The position numbers and the translations under genes were made by a program. DNA of 64,000 bases, taken from contig CM060912.1 of the NCBI GenBank assembly GCA_030737875.1, forward strand, positions 131,511,993 to 131,575,992, given 5' to 3'. The first letter of the stretch is position 1. Every line of letters begins with the position of its first letter. This document shows positions 11,711-21,675 of this stretch, piece by piece. The stretch comes from Allium sativum. Lineage: Eukaryota > Streptophyta > Magnoliopsida > Asparagales > Amaryllidaceae. The notes beneath the pieces were generated by a model. It was not told the origin of the DNA. It ran no database searches and worked only from the letters and a program-made list of their open reading frames with translations.

Positions 11711-13039
11711 TATTTTGTAATGGCCTGACAGAATTTGACGCCTGACTTCCGACAATAATACATAAACCCATATTACTTGCCAAAACTCAAGTATCGAAAA
11801 CGCTAGGTAGTTAGTGGAAAGAGGTTAGAGGGTGAGATAAGAAATAAAGAATTATTAGAATTGAAGAAGAACCAACACAACACAGAGTCTCACATCGCAG
11901 CAGAACAAATTATAATATATAAATATATATATATCTTTACTAAGAGCTTTAAAAATACTCACAATCATCATGGTACATTAACACATCTGGAAAATTATAA
12001 TAATTTGTCCTCGTTTGCAGCGGAAATATATTGTAACACCCCACCTCCGCCAGGGTCACTCACAAAAGAATGCACTAGCTTTGGAGGGGTGTTGTCTAGG
12101 TAAACATGCACATAAATATTACAAGACATAACATATAAAACAGCGGAAGAAAAACCAAATTTCATTACCTCATAAAATTATAAGGTCTAAAGCCTTTTAC
12201 ATCAAAATGTCTTGAAAAGCCATTACATTGGAAACCTGTCTTGCAATAGTTAAAGAAGCATAAAACCACAGTCATAAAATATTTCCCTAGTAAAACGGTA
12301 AAGCAGCCATAGCCAAGAAAAATCCAAGCCATACATGATGACCTTGAAGCAGAAGAAGTCCGAGCTAAATAACAGTATTTCCTCCCTGAAAACCTGGGGG
12401 GAAACGGAAGACAAAGAGGCGAAAGAAAACGGGGTCAGTCATAAAGACTGGTAAGTCTTATCTACTTCCTGCATAAAAACAGGTAAAGGTAACATGACAT
12501 GCATAAACTGAATGTAATATGATGACAAGATAGACAAGCTAAATTAAGGTAACAAGATGAACTACTGTATCGAGATAAACTATGGTCACTATGAATCAAG
12601 TATAACATCCCAAGGTTCTATCGAGTATAACATCCCAAGGTTCTATCAAGTATATTTGCCCTGCACCTTCCGTACTAGTATCCCAACCCGTGTCATGTGT
12701 TAGCTACAAAATGTCCTTTGCCCTATGTCATGAAATGGTCCATGTCAACCTAATGTAGGTTTTCCCAACTCGTATGTTTCTTTCCATATATAAGTTTAGT
12801 CCTTTGCCGTAAATCCTACGGGCTTCCTCACGTAGTTCTATACTACTTCAACGTAGTTCCATTACCCTTGAAATCGTTTGGACCGCCGTTACCCTTGATC
12901 TAGCTGTATTTTCTTACCATGGATTCTCGAATGTTCGGCTAGGATTTATGCCACCTAGGACCACTAGGGATTAAGCTACCTACTAAACGTTTTCGTAACT
13001 CGGTTTGGGTTTAAGCCACCTAGGACCGCTAGGGATTAT

Positions 13040-13700
13040 GCTACCCGTCAACCACGCCCTTTTTCCCATGTATGTATCGTGAATCGTTTTTCCATGTCTA
13101 GATGCACATGTATCTCAATGTGCCATCCGAGTCCCGTGACAGGGCTAATCAAGAAATACAGGACTCGGTCGGGAGCTTTAGGTTATCTACCGATGCAGAT
13201 ATCAAGGTCTGTTTTTCTACCGGTGGCTATGGTCCCACGTGACTCCTCCCTCAACTATTGAAAGGCAATCCAAGAAAATCATGCACGAGAACTATACTCC
13301 GGTCATCCATGCCCCACTTTCCTATTGGCCAACCTCACCCATAACTAGATAGCAAGTATATGGTCTGTTGGGAGTTCTCTGCCTTTCCGCATACGTACAC
13401 AATTGACTAAAGATGGTAGGTAGTCGACGACATGCTATCACAGGGCTAAACTAGGTATCGCCGACTCCACGCTAATCCACCTCAGTGTTTAGGTTGCTCG
13501 CACAGCAACCAAGGCATACCCTTAGTTCTTCTACCGCAGACCTTAACCTCTACGAGCCCAGGAGGATCATCTGCAACCTCACAGAGGGATACCAAGAGTA
13601 CCCTCACGTCCCCTGAAGCTACCGCTTCGTCACCCAGTTCGATGGAGCCTTTATCTAAGTCATATAAACATTCGCTCCTCCTCGTGTGTTCGTTTTAAAT
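13040..13700 (-). other. Conserved leader block of family-1 LTR (copy in C, 3' LTR)
   Basis: This part of the LTR aligns closely with 55350-55980 and 61810-62440 in array G (opposite orientation) and 18780-19400 in C. Near-identical runs include GGATACCAAGAGTACCCTC, CAGGAGGATCATCTGCA and AAGATGGTAGGTAG. Other LTR parts, such as the repeat regions, differ greatly between C and G, so conservation is local. Open frames here (for example 13079-13261) change with single substitutions between copies and do not look coding. Confidence 0.5.
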
Positions 13701-13739
13701 GATGACCTACCGTATCAGGTTACTCATCTATTTGTGAAC

Positions 13740-14620
13740 TGGTCCAATTCTCTTGACTAAGAATTACTACTTAGTTATCCTTAACTAAGGTTTATCACTT
13801 AGTTTCCCTTCCCGTTATCCTTATTAACTACGATTTTCCACTTAGTCCCCTGAACTAGGGTTTTGTCTAATGGGTTAAGTGTTGTCATTCGAGTTCATGA
13901 CTTACCCCGCCTACGAATCATGTCAAAATTGGATAAGTATTCAAGTTCAAGGCTTAGCCCTACAAACCATGTATCAAGTTGGTTAAGTATATCAAGTTGT
14001 TCATGACTTAACCCTAGATTATCGTGTCAGATTGGTTAAGTATAGGTTGTCTTAACCTCATCAAATTACCGAGTAAAATTGGTTAAGTATAGGTTAACTT
14101 AACCCCATTAAATTATCGAGTCGGGTTGGTTAAGTATATTTAAGAGGTTTGTGACTTAACCCTATCAAATCATCAAGTCAGATTGGTTAAGTGTAAGTTA
14201 ACTTAACCCCATTAAATTATCGAGTCGGATTGGTTAAGTATATTTAAGAGGTTTGTGACTTAACCCTATCAAATCATCAAGTCAGATTGGTTAAGTGTAA
14301 GTTAACTTAACCCCATTAAATTACCGAGTCGGATTGGTTAAGTGTAGGTTAAATTAACCCCATCCACTAGTCGTATTTATAATGGTTAAGTATCATTCTT
14401 GTGGTTTTACTTAACCCTACTACGCATCGCGTTATCCCAGCCGGGTGTTATCAACCCATTTAGGTTAAACTAACCCATTCGCTAATCATGTTATATGGTT
14501 AAATGTCTTTAAGTAATCAAGTCCGGTCTTACTTAACCTACCCATTCATGTCATATCGGTTAAGTGCCATTAGTCAAACTAACTTAACCTTATCATGTGG
14601 CATTAAGTAAATTAATGCAC
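13740..14620 (-). repeat. TTAAGT/ACTTAA tandem array in LTR
   Basis: Degenerate units of roughly 40-60 bases, each with GGTTAAGT and, a short distance on, CTTAACCC. The clearest stretch, about 14080-14340, repeats a composite of GGTTAAGTATATTTAAGAGG, GTGACTTAACCC and GTGTAAGTTAACTTAACCCC. Each unit could fold into a short hairpin in RNA. Counterparts are at 19440-20330, 54660-55210 and 61110-61670. Confidence 0.75.
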
Positions 14621-15027
14621 CCCAACCTCTCACATTAGACTTTGTTGTGGTTACTGGTTACGCCGGGCGGGTCCGGGCAGCTTTACACCACAACCTAGTC
14701 TAACCTCGGGTTTTGAGCGCGATATGACCAACTTCTCACATTGGGTCTTATTGTCTGTAGCTACTGGATTTGCCGGGCGGTTCCGGACAGATTTATGCTA
14801 CAAACTCAACCCAACCTCGAGTTGGCCACTTTCATGTTTTCCTACTTATCATGTTCATGTCAAATTTAGGCTACGACAAAGTCCACGTTTTACACTTATG
14901 CCTATTGTCCCATTACTTAATTCATGTTAAATTTCAAAGCCCATCTCACGTTTGCCTAAACTGCCCAAGGCTTATTCCCAACGCAAGTGAAAGCGAGTCA
15001 ACATAGTAGGAATATTATGACAACATA

Positions 15028-15155
15028 TTGGCCTCAAACATGTATGATAACATAAAGGGATTGGCCTCAAATATGTATGATAGCATAAAGGAATTGGCCT
15101 CAAACATGTATGATAGCATAAAGGGATTGGCCTCAAACATGTATGATAGCATAAC
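15028..15155 (-). repeat. 33-bp tandem repeat, four copies
   Basis: Four head-to-tail 33-base units starting TTGGCCTCAAACATGTATGA, each with one to three differences, the last incomplete. The 33-base period keeps a minus-strand frame open and gives an 11-residue peptide repeat (CYHTCLRPIPL), which I take as a by-product. The other LTR has the same array at 20735-20862. Array G has unrelated ACTATG-rich repeats in its LTR instead. Confidence 0.85.
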
Positions 15156-15714
15156 ACTAGGTTCATCATCATAGGCATGTAAATGGTCATGAGGGGTTTA
15201 GGTTCTTTTACATGCATAAGCCCCAAGTCAAGTTCATGTGAATGTTCCACAAGTCAAATTGTTTTAAGGGTTCGTGCCAACATTCCACAAGTCAAGATTC
15301 AATCTTGCATAATAAACTAGGTTAAACACAACATGAGTGGCATGATTTAATCACTAAGAAATAGCCCAAAGTCATAGGTTCAAGAGAGGGGCAAGACTAG
15401 ATTCACATAGACTCACATACTTTGTTTTCATCTCATTTTATTCCATGTCAACATTAGAACTACCGTTTAGATCTAAAAGTAGCTAGAACTTACAAAGCGT
15501 GGCTAGAGATTTATAAGCAAGCATTTGTCGTAGAACGGTGTTGAGATGATGCTCTACTTCCTTGATTTGATGTAGAAAGCTTGCTCCTTTGACTTGAATC
15601 TAGTTTGCATGCTTAAGCCCTTGAAGTTGAAGATGGAGGCCATGATCAAGAGACATTTGGGCAGCTCTTTGTTGTTAGGATGGTTTTTAGTGAATTAGGC
15701 TAGGTCTTAGGGTG

Positions 15715-15722
15715 TTTTTATA
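15715..15722 (-). promoter_or_regulatory. TATA box of LTR C (3' copy)
   Basis: TATAAAAA on the minus strand in the context TTCTATAAAAACACCC, conserved at 21422-21429 in the other LTR. It lies about 210 bases downstream, in transcript sense, of the E2F-like inverted site. About 475 bases of U3 lie before it, so transcription would start near 15685. Confidence 0.6.
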
Positions 15723-15935
15723 GAAGTTAGGACTAGTTTAGGCCCTTAGATTAACCCTAGTTTAGATCTAAACCATCCAATCTCGTCACAGGCTAATAGA
15801 ACAGTCCCAAGGAGCAAGCAGGTGCACCAGGACAAACTGGTCCGACCAGGGAAGTCAACACCCAGGTCGACACCCAGGTCGACTGCCCAGTCGACCTGGT
15901 CCCTGGGGGGTCAACTCCCCAGTCGACCTGGGGCT

Positions 15936-15956
15936 GGGCGGGAAATTTTCCCGCCC
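15936..15956. promoter_or_regulatory. Inverted E2F-like site in LTR C
   Basis: A perfect inverted repeat: arms GGGCGGGAAA and TTTCCCGCCC around a single T. Each arm is a full match to the plant E2F consensus TTTSSCGC. It lies in U3 next to GTCGAC-rich repeats. Related sites are at 21656-21675, 28947-28961, 52881-52900 and 59343-59361. The match is seen directly; binding is inference. Confidence 0.55.
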
Positions 15957-16196
15957 ATTCTGTTTGGGGCTAAATTTGAAATTCGAAAATCTGTTTTCGT
16001 TTTCTGATTTTTCGTGAAACTTCTAGAGGCCATATCTTGGTCATATGGACTCCGATTTACGAAATTTCGGACTCGTTTCCAACCAGAATTCCGAGACGAA
16101 CGCAATGGCGCAACCCGTTTCGCTTGATTCTTATTTTAAAATTTAATTCTGCCTCGATTCTTGTCTTAACTCATTATTAAAATTCGGGTTGTTACA

Positions 16197-16211
16197 TTCT
16201 CCCCTCCTTTA
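16197..16211 (-). other. Polypurine tract of element C
   Basis: AAAGGAGGGGAGAA on the minus strand, directly before TGTAACAACCCG of the 3' LTR. It is the expected primer for plus-strand DNA synthesis and matches AAAGGAGGGGGAA at 59083-59095 in G. Confidence 0.8.
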
Positions 16212-17544
16212 AGGATTTCGTCCCCGAAATCTCTAAGTTAGGGAGGATGTGTCCTTCCATCCAATCATCCATCTACTCAAAGCATAATCCACAGGCAACC
16301 ATTGTCCTTAAAAGATTTCTAATGCTGTATGAACATATGCAGAAAGTGTGTGTATATGTGTTCCTTATCTAATGCAAATGATCAGGCCTGATTGATCTTC
16401 TAAATGCAAAATATGTTTAGTGCCATGAATCCACATGTATACAAATAGTCCTAGTCACATAAACACTATATGTGTGCACAACCATTCATCCATATGCAAT
16501 ATTCACATGATAACACATTCAAATTCATCCATAAACAAGTATAAACACGTATACATATGAAATATGAAATGTGACTGAGCCGATCTAGTGCCTAATGTGC
16601 ATTCGCGCATCCACGAGCAACCACTTGCAACCATATCAATCATAACATGTTTTCAAATACATGTTTACATCCACAGGGTTCTACCTAAGGTCCTCAAGAT
16701 AGGACCGAGAAGATAAGCAAGATAAACTCCTTTTGGATTACAAGAAATCCCTTTCTAAACCCAACCCATATTCTATAAAGCCAAAAAGGTTTAGTCAACC
16801 TAACGGACACCTTCAAACCCTGACATGTATTATTAACCGATGAGTCATACCCTATATGGAGTTTGCAACAGAAATAAGATCGAGAATAGGACCGAGTGGA
16901 TATGCATAAAAGATAGCATGCGGGTAAGCTCTACAGGAAAACAGGGATCAAGAATATACTCTTAAAAAGAGATATGATGCGCGTATCTTGTCTTCAATCT
17001 TCTAAGTTGCATTTCCTTGAGCTTAATTCCATTGTGCTTTGACCATCTTTAACTTCATGATTTCGTGGGCTCTTAACTCCTATTTCCAAATATGAGCTGG
17101 AACTCACTTCATTGTCGCCTCTCGTTCCATTTTTACTTATTCTCTCCCTAGTATACTTGGCTCAACCATATCCGTGCACTCATGGTTTCATGTAAGCTCT
17201 CCAAAATTCACTAGTGAATCATGGATCTCGTTTACTTGCTCTACGGCATTCCACGTAGAAGAACTTATCTCTTGAAAACAAACAGATGTCAACCATGTTA
17301 CCAAGTGTACTTACTAGAGTGATTTCCATAACTCATGCACAAGCGAAATGAACCATCCGCCTTAGTGGCGAACTCTACTCGAACAGATTACCAACAAATG
17401 CATCAAGAGATTCTAGGTAACCAATCATGATAGAACCCTAAAGGCTACACGAGACTTCGAGGGTATTACCGGGGCAAGTCAAGAGCCTAACTACCCTCCT
17501 TTTAGAACCGAGAATGGAACCCTTACTGGATAACCACTCCATTC

Positions 17545-17790
17545 CTAGAATTCAACCCAAAGCTTATAAGCATTATTCCCAAAAGTCATAGGCGTCCTCA
17601 AATCCAAACAAGTCATGAATAAATGGACCGATTCCTCAACAAGATTTGAGACAAAAATGGGATCCTCTACTATGCTAGTACGAAGGTGCAGAGACTCAAC
17701 TATCGAAGCAGACTTAAATGATGCGGTGATCAAAGCAAAGTCCTGACGGGATGATAGAGAAGAAAAGCTAAACCTTTCATAGAAACGTTA
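17545..17790 (-). pseudogene. Retrotransposon aspartic protease remnant (element C)
   Basis: The minus-strand frame holds SIVESLHLRTSIVEDPIF and continues to FGNNAYKLWVEF before a stop. It aligns with ALVESLHPRYGIVEDHII in array G (57485-57560), which follows a recognisable DSG protease active site. In C the active-site triad is lost: the matching position reads DFALITAS where G has DSGVSHS. The frame also ends before the second protease motif ILGMD. It cannot be active. The identity rests on homology to G, not on its own motifs. Confidence 0.6.
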
Positions 17791-18293
17791 CCATCCTTCT
17801 TAGGTACGCTAACAGTGAGAGCATACAATTGCCCTCTCGATGATCTTGTCCTCGTCTCATAATACTTGACTATCTTTCCCTTTTTACCCTACTAGAGATA
17901 CTCTCCATTGTCATGGGTTTTATCATTGACCCTTTTCCTCCTTTGTGGATTAAGCCATACCAACAAGTTGCTTGTCCTTAAGCTTGTATCCTTTATCCTT
18001 GTTCTTACTATCCGTTCTTATAACACGGTAACAGGTCTCTCGAGAACTGCCTCCATCGTACCGAAAACACTGACGTAGTTAGAAAAGAATTAGTCGCAGT
18101 TCAAACCACTGTGACTACAGGTGAAGTAAAGAAAGGAAAAGATATTCAATCAAGGAAACAAAAGGATAATGATGATGGCCTTTGGGGAATAGCCTTTAAA
18201 AATAAAACTTTCCTTGAAAAATGCTTCTTTGTAAATGGTTTTCAAATAGTTTTCAGAAGGTTTTAAAACTTTTGCCCACTCTGGTAACCTTCT

Positions 18294-18305
18294 GCTCTGA
18301 TACCA
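18294..18305 (-). other. Primer-binding site of element C
   Basis: Minus-strand TGGTATCAGAGC, a perfect 12-base complement to the 3' end of plant initiator tRNA-Met, two bases from the LTR end at 18308. It shows that tRNA-Met primes minus-strand DNA synthesis and sets the orientation of C. Confidence 0.9.
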
Positions 18306-19439
18306 AATGTAACACCCCATCTCCGCCAGGGTCACTCACAAGAGAATGCACTAGCTTTGGAGGGGCATTGTCAAGGTAAACATGCACAGAAATATTACAA
18401 GACAGAACATATAAAACAACGGAAGAAAAACCAAATTTCATTACCTCATATAATTATAAGGTCTAAAGCCTTTTACATCAAAATGCCTTTAAAAGCCATT
18501 ACATTGGAAACCTGTCTTGCAATATTTAAAGAAGCATAAAACCACAGTCATAAAATATTCCCCTAGTAAAACGGTAAAGCAGCCATAGCCAAGAAAAATC
18601 TAAGCCATACATGTATTTTCTTACCATGGATTCTCGAATGTTCGGCTAGGATTTATGCCACCTAGGACCACTAGGGATTACGCTACCTACTAAATGTTTT
18701 CGTAACTCGGTTTGGGTTTAAGCTACCTAGGACTGTTAGGGATTACGCTACCCATCAACCACACCCTTTTTCCCACGTATGTATCGTGAATCGTTTTTCC
18801 ATGTCTAGATGCACATGTATCTCAATGTGCCATCCGAGCCCCGTGACAAGGCTAATCAAGAAATACAGGACTCGGTCGGGAGCTTTAGGTTATCTGCCGA
18901 TGCAGATATCATGGTCTGTTTTTCTACCAGTGGTTATGGTCCCACGTGACCCCTCCCTCAACTATTGAAAGGCAATCCAAGAAAATCATGCACGAGAACT
19001 ATACTCCGGCCATCCATGCCCCCACTTTCCTATTGGCCAACCTCACCCATAACTAGATAGCAAGAATATGGTCTGTTGGGAGTTCTTTGCCTTACCGCAT
19101 ACATACACGATTGACTAAAGATGGTAGGTAGTCGATGACGTGCTATCACAGGGCTAAACTAGGTATCGCCGACTCCACGCTAATCCACCCTGGTCTTTAG
19201 GTTGCTCGCACAGCAACCAAGGCATACCCTTGGTTCTTCTACCGCGGACCTTAACCTCTGTGAGCCCAGGAGGATCATCTGCAACCACACAGAGGGATAC
19301 CAAGAGTACCCTCACGTCCCCTGAAGCTACCGCTTTGTCACCCAGTTCGATGGAGCCTTTATCTAAGTCAGATAAACATTTGCTCCTCCTCGTGTGTTCG
19401 TTTTAAGCAATGACCTACCGTATCAGGTTACTCATCTAT

Positions 19440-20330
19440 TTGTGAACTGGTCCAATTCTCTTGACTAAGAATTAGTACTTAGTTATCCTTAACTAAGGTT
19501 TATCACTTAGTTTCCCTTCTCGTTATCCTTATTAACTACGATTTTCCACTTAGCCCCCTGAACTAGGGTTTTGTCTAATGGGTAAAGTGTTGTCATTCGA
19601 GTTCATGACTTAACCCGCCTACGAATCATGTCAAAATTGGCTAAGTATTCAAGTTCAAGGCTTAGCCCTACAAACCATGTATCAAGTTGGTTAAGTATAT
19701 CAAGATGTTCATGACTTAACCCTAGATTATCGTGTCAGATTGGTTAAGTATAGGTTGTCTTAACCTCATCAAATTACCAAGTAAAATTGGTTAAGTGTAG
19801 GTTAACTTAACCCCATTAAATTATTGAGTTGGATTGGTTAAGTATATTTAAGAGGTTCGTGACTTAACCCTATCAAATCATCAAGTCAGATTGGTTAAGT
19901 GTAAGTTAAGTTAACCCCATTAAATTATCGTGTCGGATTGGTTAAGTATATTTAAGAGGTTCGTGACTTAACCCTATCAAATCATCAAGTCAGATTGGTT
20001 AAGTGTAAGTTAACTTAACCCCATTAAATTACCGAGTCGGATTGGTTAAGTGTAGGTTAACTTAACCCCATCCACTAGTCTTATTTATAATGGTTAAGTA
20101 TCATTCTTGTGTGTTTACTTAACCCTACTACGCATCGCGTTATCCCAGTCGGGTGTTATCAACCCATTTAGGTTAAACTAACCCATCCGCTAATCATGTT
20201 ATATAGTTAAGTGTCTTTAAGTAATCAAGTCCGGTCTTACTTAACCTACCCATTCACGTCATATCGGTTAAGTGCCATTAGTCAAACTAACTTAACCTTA
20301 TCATGTGGCATTAAGTAAATTAATGCAACC
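19440..20330 (-). repeat. TTAAGT/ACTTAA tandem array in 5' LTR of C
   Basis: Partner of the array at 13740-14620, with the same units in the same order and scattered substitutions. Equal copy number in both LTRs argues against recent expansion. Confidence 0.75.
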
Positions 20331-20734
20331 CAACCTTTCACATTAGTCTTTGTTGGGGTTACTGGTTACGCCGGGCGGGTCCGGGCAGCTTTACACCACA
20401 ACCTAGTCTAACCTCGGGTTTTGAGCGTGATTGACCAACTTCTCACATTGGGTCTTATTGTCTATAGCTACCGGATTTGCCGGTCAGTTCTAGGCAGATT
20501 TATGCTAAAAACTCAACCCAACCTCGAGTTGGCCACTTTCATGTTTTCCTACTTATCATGTTCATGTCAAATTTAGGCTACGACAAAGTCCACTTTTTAC
20601 ACTTATGCCCATTGTCCCATTACTTAATTCATGTTAAATTTCATAGCCCATCTCAGGTTTACCTAAACTACCCAAGGCGTATTCCCAACGCAAGTGAAAG
20701 CGGGTCAACTTAGTAGGAATAATATGACAACATA

Positions 20735-20862
20735 TTGGCCTCAAACATGTATGATAGCATAAAGGGATTGGCCTCAAATATGTATGATAACATAAAGGAA
20801 TTGGCCTCAAACATGTGTGATAGAATAAAGGGATTGGCCTCAAACATGTATGATAGCATAAC
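20735..20862 (-). repeat. 33-bp tandem repeat, four copies (5' LTR of C)
   Basis: Same TTGGCCTCAAACATGTATGA units as at 15028-15155, again four, with a few point differences. Confidence 0.85.
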
Positions 20863-21421
20863 ACTAGGTTCATCATCATAGGCATGTAAATGGTCATGAG
20901 GGGTTTAGGTTCTTTTACATGCATAAGCCCCAAGTCAAGTTCATGTGAATGTTCCACAAGTCAAATTGTTTTAAGGGTTCATGCCAACATTCCACAAGTC
21001 AAGATTCAATCTTGCATGATAAACTAGGTTAAACACAACATTAGTGGCATAATTTAATCACTAAGAAATAGCCCAAAGTCATAGGTTCAGGAGAGGGGCA
21101 AGACTAGATTCACATATACTAACATACTTAGTTTTCATCTCATTTTATTCCATGTCAACATTAGAACTACCGTTTAGATCTAAATGTAGCTAGACCTTAC
21201 AAAGTGTGGCTAGAGATTTATGAGAAAGCATTTGTCGTAGAATGGTGTTGAGATGATGCTCTACTTCCTTGATTTGATGTAGAAAGCTTGCTTCTTTGAC
21301 TTGAATCTAGTTTGCTTGCTTAAGCCCTTGAAGTTGAAGATGGAGGCCATGATCAAGAGACATTTGGGCAGCACTTTGTTGTTAGGATGGTTTTTAGTGA
21401 ATTAGGCTAGGTCTTAGGGTG

Positions 21422-21429
21422 TTTTTATA
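21422..21429 (-). promoter_or_regulatory. TATA box of LTR C (5' copy)
   Basis: TATAAAAA on the minus strand. This copy would drive the element's genomic RNA, starting about 30 bases to its left. Confidence 0.6.
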
Positions 21430-21655
21430 GAAGTTAGAACTAGTTTAGGCCCTTAGATTAACCCTAGTTTAGATCTGAACCATCCAATCTCGTCATAGGC
21501 CAACAGAACAGACCCAAGGAGCAAGCAGGTGCACCAGGCCAACCTGGTCCGACCAGGGAAGTCGACACCCAGGTTGACACCCAGGTCGACTGCCCAGTCG
21601 GCCTGGTCCCTGGGGGGTCGACTTCCCAGTCGACTCCCCAGTCGACTTGGGGCTA

Positions 21656-21675
21656 GGCGGGAAATTTTCCTGCCC
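21656..21675. promoter_or_regulatory. E2F-like inverted site, mutated (5' LTR of C)
   Basis: AGGCGGGAAA then TTTTCCTGCCC. The left arm still matches the E2F consensus; the right arm has changed (CCTGCC in place of CCCGCC). Compared with 15936-15956, both arms have one change in a possible CpG context. Confidence 0.45.

Larger units (their letters stand above)
12032..16196 (-). mobile_element. 3' LTR of element C (4.2 kb)
   Basis: TGTAACACCCCACC at 12032 to GGGTTGTTACA at 16196. In transcript order (right to left) it holds a short U3 with GTCGAC-rich repeats and an E2F-like inverted site (15936), a TATA box (15715), the 33-bp tandem repeat (15028-15155), the TTAAGT/ACTTAA array (13740-14620), the conserved leader block (about 13040-13700) and a pyrimidine tract ending CCCCCCAG (12394-12401 read on the minus strand). 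It is about 560 bases longer than its partner because the partner carries a deletion. Confidence 0.85.
16197..18307 (-). mobile_element. Interior of element C
   Basis: About 2.1 kb between the LTRs. From the right (5') it has the primer-binding site, a leader matching the start of G's interior (a run containing TTCCCCAAAG and CATTTTTCAAGGAAAG), a degraded protease (17545-17790), spacer without genes, and a 3' segment matching 58600-59090 before the polypurine tract. No reverse transcriptase, RNase H or integrase was found in any frame. Confidence 0.8.

Noticed and set aside
13079..13261. 60-codon ORF repeated at 18786-18968
   Set aside because: It is the antisense of the conserved leader block in the two LTRs of C. 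The similarity is due to LTR duplication.
14972..15250. Cysteine-containing repeat protein (CYHTCLRPIPL units)
   Set aside because: It comes from the 33-base tandem repeat; no start context or homolog, and array G lacks it.
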